The position numbers were made by a program, and so were the translations under genes. This document shows, in pieces, positions 52,881 through 61,262 of a stretch of 64,000 nt of DNA. Each line of letters begins with the position of its first letter. Position 1 is the stretch's first letter. This stretch comes from Triangularia verruculosa. Taxonomy: Eukaryota; Ascomycota; Sordariomycetes; Sordariales; Podosporaceae. The DNA is taken from NCBI GenBank assembly GCA_033296885.1, contig MU863895.1:186001-250000 (forward strand), read 5' to 3'. The notes beneath the pieces were generated by a model. It was not told the DNA's origin. It ran no database searches and saw nothing but the letters and a program-made list of their open reading frames with translations.

Positions 52881-53741
52881 ACCATGAGAATGATAGGCGG
52901 TTATTCTGGTCAGGATGCCATGTTGTGGCAATGAGCGTGCGCGTAATCGAGGCGGGTACCCGCTCTTAACACGAGGTTCAACAAGTGCGGTGACCGCCGG
53001 GTAGATTGGTTGCGTTGTGCTTGTGGTGGTGTTGGACTTGTGATTAACTGTTGCTAGGTCTGTGGGGGTGTGGTTGGACGTTGCTTATTTGGTGGTAACT
53101 CGTTTACTACTTTGTAGTTGAGTATTGACCTAGGATGATAGAGACGACCTAGCTTTCATTGCGATACCGGCCTTCAAATTGCGATAAGATGAAACCTGTG
53201 CCTTCAGTTCAGTCATCATCTTGCAGGTCTCGGGTGACTAAAAGATATCGAGAAAAGACGGCGAGATCGTGCTCGCGGCCTCGGTTCCGGCCAGAGTGAA
53301 TGGTATGATAAAACGAAACGTCGTTCCCGTTCCCGTATGTCGGTCTGACGAGACATGCTCCCGGGTTTGGGGTTTGTCGAACCTGGATTTGGCAACTGAG
53401 AGCAGTTGTCAGACTGCGTTGGGCGAGAATGGACAATCCTAGTTGAGGATGTTGATCGCAGGCACTCAAACTATCCCCTGCACTGAGAGAGCCGGGTGGT
53501 GCCAGAATGCAATGGGACTCTCAAACGGTATGCATAGACAGATATAGAGTACTGTAAACATGAGGCCAAACCCTAGCCCGCCATATATCCATTCATACAT
53601 TCTATACATATTCAAGTTAACCAATGCGCACGCAGAAATGACACGCCCATGGAAAAACACATCTATACTGGTTCCGTTTCATCATGCTAACTCCAACACA
53701 ACCATCCTTTTTGAAAACGCAAAATAAAGTAGAGTAGGTAA

Positions 53742-55118
53742 TTACAACACCAGCCGCCCTGGCTCGTTCTCCAACACCAGCTTCACTCTCTCCAAAAACA
53801 CCTTTGCCCTCTTCTCCTCGTCCTTGGGAACCTGCAGGCTGAAGACGTTGGGTCCAACAGCCGACAGCCCGGAGGACAGCTTGGAGGCGGTAGCCTTGGG
53901 CTTGGATGAAGGGCTGGCGGCCAAGATGTCAAAGATATCCTTCTTCTTCGCAGGCGCGGCAGTAGGCTTGGGCAACACCGCTCCAGGGGGGGTAACAGAG
54001 CCTACTTGGGGAATGTAGTCACCCCTGGACACCTTGGCCCCGCTGTGGACCTTGCCTAGACCAAGCACCTGGTTGAAGAGCTCGTCTGCTGTGGGCTGGT
54101 ACCCCTTGGACACGGGGAGTTCGTCGTTGGCCAGGTCGGTGGCGCGGGCGATGAAAGTAGAGAGTGGGAGGAAGATGCCGAGGGAGTCGTTGATCTTCTT
54201 CTGGGCTTGGATGACAGCCGACAGAGAAACTGGAAGGGTGACAGTCGAATTAACGGGTGCTGGAGGAGGGGCAGGAGCAGCTTCCTTGGCGGACTTTCCT
54301 ACAGGAGCGGGCTTCGCAGCAGCGACCTTAATGTTGCTGAGATCCAAATGAGATTGCTTTTCGAAGCGGGATTCGACTGCGGCAGGAACATCGGCGTTGA
54401 TCTTGCCCAGATAAGCAAGAACATCACCCTTGAGCAGACGTCCGTTAGGTCCAGTGGGGGTGATCTTTTGCGCTTCGGATTTGTCGAGGCCGTTAACCTT
54501 GAGGAGATGTTCGACGGATGGGTATAGGGGATAGGTTCTGTTCAATGTCTTGTGTCCGGGCTTAACGGCGGCTTTGGGGGCGGAGTCGGACTTGGATGGT
54601 TCGGCGGGTTCGGAGGGGTTTGGGGGAGCCGGAGTATAGACATCCGGAGCTTCCGCAGCCTTCGCGGGCTGTGCAGAGACCTCGTCGGCGGGGATTTCGA
54701 GGGCGCTAATGTCGTCGCCCTCTTCGGCGACAACTGCTATCCGTGTGCCGACCTGAACGCTCTTGCTTCCGTCGCCGTGCATGATCTTCATCATGATGCC
54801 GTCCTCCTGGGCCTCCACATCCATCGTCGCCTTGTCGGTCTCGATCTCGAGGAGCACATCGCCGGCCTGGAAATTCTCGCCCTCCTTGATCTTCCAGCTC
54901 GCAATGTTGCCTTCGGTCATGGTGGGGGAGAGGGCGGGCATTGTGAAGTTTTGGGCCGCGAGGGCAGCAGCCGATGTTCGGAAACCTACGAGGCCATATT
55001 AGTGACGCGGGCTTTAAAGTGCTGTCGAGCTCAACGAACTTTTGGCTGTGACATCCTGCTGCAGTCTCCGGGTCGCAAGGCGCGCAGAAACGCGGCAAGC
55101 AGCCGCAAAGGATGCCAT
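53742..55118 (-). CDS. PDX1: Pyruvate dehydrogenase complex protein X (E3-binding protein)
   Basis: Pdx1 docks dihydrolipoamide dehydrogenase (E3) onto the E2 core in the mitochondrial matrix. Exons are 55118-55040 and 54985-53742 (54-nt intron), giving 440 aa. The N-terminus is an Arg/Ala/Ser presequence (MASFAAACRVSARLATRRL). A lipoyl domain starts MPALSPTMTEG (residue 42), with the lipoylated Lys in EIETDKATMD (near 77). A Pro/Ala-rich linker leads to the peripheral-subunit-binding domain (about 176-216, YPSVEHLLKVNGLDKSEAQKITPTGPNGRLLKGD). The C-terminal half lacks the E2 catalytic motif HxxxDG, as expected for fungal E3BP. The donor GTTCGT is unusual, but splicing gives AKSFRTSAAALAAQNFTMPALSP in a continuous frame. 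It is transcribed divergently from the two-TM mitochondrial protein. Confidence 0.92.
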
Positions 55119-55616
55119 GATGACAACGACGATGTTGGTGGAACTCCTGCTCCGTAAAAGCTGTCGAGAAAAGGGAGCTAGGGTTATGTTCTGGGATAGC
55201 GACCGGACTTTGATGCTTCAGAACGGTTGGGGAGCCACCAAAAAAAGCTTGGGCCACCCCGACTAAAACAATTTTGATGGATCCAATCGACAGCTCCAAG
55301 GGCCGGGGTCAGAAGAATGCGACCGAGAAAACCCACAACATCCCACGCCTGGAAAACCCCTGGTCCTTGTCAGTCTTGACCTTAGCTCGGGAGAAGCCGT
55401 CCGACATCTAATCGTAATCTAATCGCTGATACTTGCTGCCAAGCTGGAGCTGTCGCCGAAACATTGCCCCGGCACCGACATTTTTTTGGCCGCTGGAGAG
55501 TGACAAGGTCCCGACATCATAGGTCGTGTAAGTGGACAGCCAATTGCACCTTCACTCAAGGTATGATATAGCTCTTAGATTCAAACCTCAATAAAATACC
55601 AAACTAATTCCCCCAG
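55119..55616. promoter_or_regulatory. Divergent promoter region (PDX1 / 55.6-kb gene)
   Basis: A 498-bp region lies between two divergently transcribed genes for mitochondrial proteins, so shared regulation is possible. No specific site is identified. Confidence 0.45.
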
Positions 55617-56597
55617 ATGGCCTCCTTCTCCCGAGGCCTGGTGCCCCAATGGCACCTCCTCATCCTCCGTCAAACCCAACAACCATTCTGCAAACAATCC
55701 CGCTTCTTCACCACCTCCCTCCGCCTCCTCAAGAAATCCCCCAAGACCAAAACCCTTCTAACACCAACCACCATCAAGCCCCCCTCCATCTCCCCCCTCC
55801 TCTCCTCAACCCGCACCCCCCCTTCCTCTTACGCCAACCTCATCGCCCAAAAGCCCCGAACCCTCCTCTATGAATCCCCCTCCCACCTCTGGTTCCGCAT
55901 CGGCTGCTTCGCCTCGGGCACCTTCTGCGTCTCCTACTCCGTCTACCACTACTGGACCATCCAGCTCTACCCCCCCGAAGGTCTGTCCTGGTGGATCCCC
56001 CATGCCTACGGCGTCATCTGCCTCGCCATGGCCGCCATGGCCACCTACTTCATCATGGGCACCGGCCGCATCATCAAAACCATCTCCGCCGTATCCCGCT
56101 CTTCCTCTTCCCTTGCCAAAGCAGCCTCAACACCCTCTGGCCAGGGTCCGCTGTATATCGAGGTCACCACCCAGCGCATGTTCCCTTTCTTGAAACCAAA
56201 GAAGCAGCTATTCATGCCTTCCGAGGTGGAGTTGCCGTTTAGAATGACCGGGATGTTTGAGTACAACAGACGGCTTGGGGTTGTGGCAGAAGAACCATTG
56301 AGCGTGGCGGAGCAAGTCAAGAAGCAGAGGGCCGAGATTGAAGCGGCGAAGAAGGAGAGAGAGTACACCATGAACCATCTCATGACGGCGCCGTTTAGGG
56401 ATGTCAAGAAGGTGTTCAAGGGAGTGTGGCCGGGGATCAGGAGGTCGTTTTCCAGAGAAGGGTTTACCAAGATTACCATTGGGAGGCAGACGTATAAGCT
56501 GGATACCACGGGTGGCTGGGCGCTGGATGATGGGCGGGCGATGGATAGGCTGTTGCCTATTAGGCCGTATTCTGTGGATAATAAAAGGCCTATATGA
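55617..56597 (+). CDS. Predicted mitochondrial inner-membrane protein with two TM segments (TMEM223-like?)
   Basis: Intronless, 326 aa. The first ~60 residues are rich in Arg, Ser and Thr with an RFFTTSLRLL element, a convincing mitochondrial presequence. Two hydrophobic segments follow, about 94-112 (FRIGCFASGTFCVSYSVYHY) and 127-148 (YGVICLAMAAMATYFIMG). A positively charged stretch and a matrix-like domain of ~170 residues follow, with IEVTTQRMFPFLKPKKQ and a GRQTYKLDTTGGWALDDG C-terminus. The layout (presequence, two close TMs, short soluble domain) resembles TMEM223, a cytochrome-oxidase assembly factor, but the assignment rests on layout only. Alternatives are other fungal mitochondrial DUF proteins. 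The start was chosen at the first ATG after a C-rich leader. Confidence 0.75.
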   Translation: MASFSRGLVPQWHLLILRQTQQPFCKQSRFFTTSLRLLKKSPKTKTLLTPTTIKPPSISPLLSSTRTPPSSYANLIAQKPRTLLYESPSHLWFRIGCFASGTFCVSYSVYHYWTIQLYPPEGLSWWIPHAYGVICLAMAAMATYFIMGTGRIIKTISAVSRSSSSLAKAASTPSGQGPLYIEVTTQRMFPFLKPKKQLFMPSEVELPFRMTGMFEYNRRLGVVAEEPLSVAEQVKKQRAEIEAAKKEREYTMNHLMTAPFRDVKKVFKGVWPGIRRSFSREGFTKITIGRQTYKLDTTGGWALDDGRAMDRLLPIRPYSVDNKRPI

Positions 56598-57012
56598 GTG
56601 AAGTGAGGTGAGGGAATGAGAAATGTATCAATAGACTTGTACAGATATATGATCCGGCAAGGCTAGGTCAGACGAAAATTTAAATCACTACACATTTGAA
56701 CCACCAGTTTCTGCAACATCTGTAAATTATGTATACCCAAGAGGCTCATTCAAGATTTTCAATATATCTACCCTCCAAAGTTGATTTCCCATTTTTCAAC
56801 CTCAAATCGATGTCTCAGGATGCTAATCCAGCCAATCACACCACCCGTTTCACACATCTCCCGCCCCCACATTTCTCACATTCCTCTTCTGTCAACATCT
56901 CTCTCTCTCTCTCACTTTCACACAAAACCACCTCCCATTCTCACCACCTCACCACATTTCTTTTTTTTTCTCTTTTCACACCACCCCTTCAAACCCAAAA
57001 ATTCACCAAAAA
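56598..57012. promoter_or_regulatory. DHFR upstream region with CT microsatellite
   Basis: This contains the 3' flank of the preceding gene and the DHFR leader, which is nearly free of G and includes a (CT)n run near 56907-56921. CT-rich leaders like this precede many plus-strand genes in the window. Confidence 0.55.
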
Positions 57013-57624
57013 ATGAGGGAACTAACCCTCATCCTAGCCTCCACCCCCAAAATGGGCATCGGCCTCTCAGGAACCCTCCCCTGGCCCTCCCTCAAGAAGG
57101 AAATGGCCTACTTCGCCCGCGTAACCAAACGCTCTCCCTCTCCCACCGTCCAAAACGCCGTCATCATGGGCCGCAAGACATGGGATTCGATCCCGGCCAA
57201 ATTCCGCCCGCTGCCCAACAGACTGAATATCGTCATCAGCCGATCGATCAGCAGTATCGAGAAGAGAGAGGATACCTCGCTCTGGGCTGGATCACTAGAA
57301 AAAGCGCTGCAGTGGGTTGACGGGGAGGAGGAGGAGGTGGGAAGGGTTTTTGTGATTGGCGGGGCAGAGATTTACAGGGCTGCGCTGGGGCTGAAGGAGG
57401 CGAGGAGGGTGTTGCTGACGAGGGTTGATCGGGAGTGGGAGTGTGATGCTTTTTTTCCGTTGGAACTCAAAGAGGATGGAGAGGGGGGGGAGTGGAGGAG
57501 GGCTGGGCAGGAGGAGATGGATGCCTGGGTTGGGGAGGAGGTTCCTAGGGGACGGCAGGTTGAGAAAGCCGGGACGGAGGAGGAGACGGGGTATGAGTTT
57601 GAGATGTGGGAGAGGGTGGATTAA
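57013..57624 (+). CDS. dfr1: Dihydrofolate reductase
   Basis: Reduces dihydrofolate to tetrahydrofolate with NADPH. Intronless, 203 aa, close to the fungal norm (about 190-210). Visible are the Met20-type loop GIGLSGTLPWPSLKKEM, with the substrate-binding acidic residue Glu in LKKEMAYF, and the NADPH motif IMGRKTWDSIP (near 55). RPLPNRLNIVISR, the FVIGGAEIY motif (near 116) and a LLTRVD strand also match. The last ~45 residues are Glu/Gly-rich and expanded relative to the core fold. The third codon positions become G-rich in the 3' half. The stop lies 92 bp from the convergent CBP3 stop. Confidence 0.95.
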   Translation: MRELTLILASTPKMGIGLSGTLPWPSLKKEMAYFARVTKRSPSPTVQNAVIMGRKTWDSIPAKFRPLPNRLNIVISRSISSIEKREDTSLWAGSLEKALQWVDGEEEEVGRVFVIGGAEIYRAALGLKEARRVLLTRVDREWECDAFFPLELKEDGEGGEWRRAGQEEMDAWVGEEVPRGRQVEKAGTEEETGYEFEMWERVD

Positions 57625-57716
57625 GGGGCTTTAACCTGTGGGTGTTGGTGGGTTGGGAATAATAATACATTCTATCTCTCATAATCATACATCTTTTCCT
57701 TTTTTTCTTGTTATTA

Positions 57717-58790
57717 TCATGGAGAACTAAATCTCGACCCCTCCTTCACCGGTTCACTGCTTAGACCTTGTTTATCAAACAACGCCTTAACCTGCGCACT
57801 CGGCACATCAACCCCCCTCAACTCCTCCTTCACACTCACCCACCCCTTTGCCCCATCAAACAACCCCTTCCCCCTAATCACCAGATCCTCCTCCCTCAAA
57901 TGCGCCAGATCAACCATCCCCTTCCTCACATAACTCACCACCGCCGCCAGTTTTCTCGCATCAACATCCTCATCCGCCTTGTACAGATTCCTCCAGATGG
58001 CAGAGGCTAAAACAGCATCGCTGTCCTTTGCTAGGGCCTCATCATACGCCAGCACCAAACCCCTCCACTGCACAAACAAATCCTTCAGGTACTTCTGCCT
58101 GATCACTCTAGAGCCTAAATCATGCACCAAATCCATCTTGGCCTCGGCCTCGTAAAAGAAATGGTTCACGAGGCCGTCTTGGAAGCTTGTCTGCTGGAGC
58201 TTGGGCATGTCCCGGAAGCGAACGACGAGGAGGTACATGTGCAGCATTGTCACCTGCGACCAGGTGCTGAATGTAGGTAGTAATCCCATTTCTATTTCCC
58301 CCTATCATTAGCACACATATCCCGTATTTTATTTGTTTGGGTGGGGGGGGGGGGGAAGGGGGAACAAACCTTCATGCCACACGCTAGGGGCTTTACTTCC
58401 TTCCCCTCCGCTCCTCCCGATCTCCTCCCCGTCGCTTGCTTTTTTCAGTTTGGAAGCTTTTCGGTCGGCGGGGTCGATGGTGTAGTCGGCTTGGGCGCCG
58501 CAGGCTTTGCGGAGTTGCTCGGTGGCTTGGTAGATGAAGTAGGAGCGGCCGGTGGTGTTGGCTATGCCGGTTTTCTTGAGGATTTCCTTTAGGGAGATTT
58601 GCGGGTGGGGGGTGGTGTGAAGGGCTCTTCTTCCTTTGACACTGCTGCTGCTGTTACATGGTGGTGCGGTTGCGCGGGAGCATTGTGACGAGAAAGCTCT
58701 GCCTGTTGGGGTTGGGGTCGGGTGTATTTGGCTCAGGATCGAAACTGGCCGCCGTGAAAGGCTCGCGCGACAGCAAATTGGGCTCGCCAT
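57717..58790 (-). CDS. cbp3: Cytochrome bc1 assembly chaperone Cbp3 (UQCC1 family)
   Basis: Cbp3 with Cbp6 binds the mitoribosome exit and newly made cytochrome b, and starts complex III assembly. Exons are 58790-58370 and 58291-57717 (78-nt intron), giving 331 aa. The presequence is Arg/Ser/Pro-rich (first ~60 residues). The ubiquinol-cytochrome c chaperone domain spans the join and exon 2: WSQVTMLHMYLLVVRFRDMP, FQDGLVNHFFYEAEAKMDLVH, QKYLKDLFVQWRGLVLAYDEAL, and ASAIWRNLYKADEDVDARKL. The intron contains a C13 tract (G13 on the plus strand at 58343-58355), a likely slippage site. The acceptor AATAG restores Glu-Met-Gly-Leu-Leu-Pro in frame. Confidence 0.93.
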
Positions 58791-59016
58791 TGCTGTTTAT
58801 CTGGGGTGTATGGTGTTTTGGGAGGGATATGGGAGCTTCGTGCTCAACGTCATGGAGCTTGGGAGCTTTGATTCAAAAAAGTTGTCTTGGCGACGGAGGG
58901 AACTTTGGAGATAAGGGTTAGGGTTGACGATGGACACAGGGGTATCCAAGAAAGAGATGGGCAAGGGGGGCAAAAGGGAAGGTTGCGGGATTTATGCAAT
59001 CTCGCTGGAATGGTTT

Positions 59017-59090
59017 TGATTTCGTCCAGGCTCGAACTGGAGACCTTCAGTGTGTTAGACTGACGTGATAACCAACTACACCACGAAACC
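59017..59090 (-). tRNA. tRNA-Val (anticodon AAC)
   Basis: Seventy-four nt on the minus strand fold into a full cloverleaf. The acceptor is GGTTTCG with CGAAATC, discriminator A. The D arm is GTGTAGTTGGTTATCAC. The anticodon arm is TCAGT-CTAACAC-ACTGA (anticodon AAC, read as IAC). The T arm is CTCCAG-TTCGAGC-CTGGA. No intron. It lies between CBP3 and CEM1. Confidence 0.95.
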
Positions 59091-59239
59091 ATTACTTGTT
59101 TGTTGCGGTTGGTGGCTGGAAAAGGTGTAGAAGGCGTGAGGTTGTGGCTTGAACAATGTCGAGGGAAAATGCTGTCTTGGACAAAGGACAAGACTTTACG
59201 CTCAAGTCAACGAAGATTATTTTTACATTTATTATACAG

Positions 59240-60667
59240 TTACTCCAGCTGGGAAAATACCAGCGAAGCATTAGTTCCTCCAAAGCCAAAGCTGTTTGAT
59301 ACTGCCACCTTAACCTTCTTCTGCTGTGCTTCACGAGCCACAAAGTTGAATTGCGGTCCAACATCTGGCCTTTGTAGGTTTAATGTGGGAGGGACGATGT
59401 TCTGGAGTTGTTAGTCCGGGAATATGCTGATATTGGGATGTGAAAACTTACGTCTCTGATGGCAAGAATGGAAAAGGCAGCCTCGATCGACCCGGCCGCT
59501 CCAAGCAAATGTCCAATAGCCCCCTTGGTGCTGCTCACGGTGACTTGCTCTTCATTCTCTACGCCCTCTTCACCCATCATAAGAGAGCGGATAGCTGCGG
59601 CCTCGGCGACATCACCAGTCGGTGTGCCTGTCGCGTGTGCATTGATGTAGTCCACCTCCTTTGGCTTTAAGCCGGCATTCTTCAGTGCTCTTCTCATGGC
59701 CGCCAATGCGCCTGATCCATCTTCCCTCGGGGCTGTCACATGGTGAGCATCCCCGCTACACCCATATCCCCTGACTTCAGCCAGAATATTGGCCCCTCTG
59801 GCTTTAGCATGTTCGAGTTCTTCAAGTACAAGGACGGCTGCCCCTTCGCCCACCACAAAGCCGTCGCGCTCTGCGTCAAATGGCCGAGAGCTTGCTGTGG
59901 GGTCGTCGTTGAACGCCCTGGATAGTGATTTTGATCTTCCGAACCCAGCGAAGGTCAAGGGGTGGATGCATGACTCTGCACCGCCGGCAACCATGACATC
60001 AGCGTCACCAAAGGCGATGAATCTCGATGCGTCGCCAATCGAGTGAGCTCCCGTAGTGCATGCTGTGGTGGCGGCATGATTTGGTCCGCGGAACCCATAT
60101 TGCATGGCGATGTGGCCGGCTGCTAGATTGATCAAGATCTTGGGAACAAACCATGGAAGTACCTTTCTGTAGCCCTGGAGATTAAGTTCAGTAATTATTG
60201 TGTTGAAACGTGTAGATTGAGTAGCTACATACGTCTCTTTCGAAATCCACACTCGTCTCATACATATCGTGTAGATTACCAATCCCACTTCCAAGACATA
60301 CTCCAGTAGCATCAAGCTCTTCCTGTTTTGTCGGGCTCCAACCCGCCTCTTTGAGGGCCATACTTGTCGCAGCCACAGCATACTGCGCAAAAGTAGACAT
60401 CCGCCTCTGCTCCGAGGCTTTGAAGTAATCGTCAGCTCGCCATGATTCTTCTGCGTTGAACCTGTTGTGACCTCCGTTAGAAGGAGGCACAGGAACAATA
60501 CCGGCGACTGTGCTTGGAAGTCCATTCCATTTTGGATCCTGAAGGGAACGATGGGCGAGACTGACAAGCCCCGACTCGGAGACCAGCAAACGCCGCCAGG
60601 TCGAATGGATGCCCACGCCGAGAGGGGTGATAGCGCCCAGGCCTGTTACCACGACACGGCGCATCAT
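59240..60667 (-). CDS. cem1: Mitochondrial 3-oxoacyl-[ACP] synthase (KAS, FabF type)
   Basis: Condenses malonyl-ACP with acyl-ACP in mitochondrial (type II) fatty-acid synthesis, the source of octanoyl-ACP for lipoate. Exons are 60667-60233, 60174-59452 and 59401-59240 (introns of 58 and 50 nt), giving 439 aa. The thiolase-fold Cys-His-His triad is complete: Cys in TTACTTGAHS, His in NAHATGTPTGD, and His in GAIGHLLGAAG. The C-terminus has FGFGGTNASLVF. The protein begins MMRRVVVTGLGAITPLG with almost no presequence. Yeast Cem1 is likewise short at the N-terminus, so the start is plausible, though a missed upstream exon is possible. It is divergent from the OPT transporter. Confidence 0.94.
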
Positions 60668-61262
60668 CAGTCCATCTCCGTTCTCCTAAAAGAAAATAGA
60701 AAATAGCGAAAAGAATTAAGAGTCAGAAAGTGATGAACAAATGCAGAAACAGTTCATCGACGTCGGCGCCCAGAGCAGCTAGGCTGGGTTGAGGTTAGTG
60801 TTATCGGGTAGCTCAAGCGGCTCAGCTCCAGGGGTCCCGGACAAAGGTGGTTCGGGGCGCCACCTGGCCGGAAAACGCCCTGAATAAACCACACCTTCCT
60901 GTTATATATCGTCAAAAAACAGCTGTTTTCAATTGATTTATGAAGCTTGAAGCGAGTATATGTTTACTTTCTCATAATTAATCTCGATATTTAGACCGAG
61001 ATACACAAACTCATTGAACCGTTTCACGTTGCGCCAACTCAGAGCACACGCCGCTTCCTCGATTCAAGACAGCAAGACGCCGCCGAACACGGTCGTTGTT
61101 CTCTTTCATTCAACATCACAGCCCTGCGATTGATGACTTCAGATATGATGAGCTTATGAAGAATTTGACCCAAATACAACACGTACATCACTCAATTGAC
61201 CGGTCATGACCCTACCCAAACCACTGTAATCATCCTCCCTTCACTGGGACCATCATCTCACC
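60668..61262. promoter_or_regulatory. Divergent promoter region (CEM1 / OPT transporter)
   Basis: A 595-bp region between divergent genes, containing both promoters. No specific site is identified. Confidence 0.45.

Larger units (their letters stand above)
44093..53741. other. 9.6-kb gene-poor interval
   Basis: No gene is recognised. The first ~1.2 kb is the LRR promoter. From 44.3 to 48.4 kb there are only short overlapping frames (at most 199 codons) without domains. At 48.45-48.63 kb a C/A/T-rich leader-like stretch precedes a 42-codon ORF (48628-48756), followed by 2 kb of G-rich sequence that looks like a 3' flank. Two tRNA-derived repeat copies lie at 51.6-52.4 kb and a decayed tandem repeat at 52.69-52.88 kb. 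The last kilobase, to 53741, is the 3' flank of PDX1. Confidence 0.5.
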
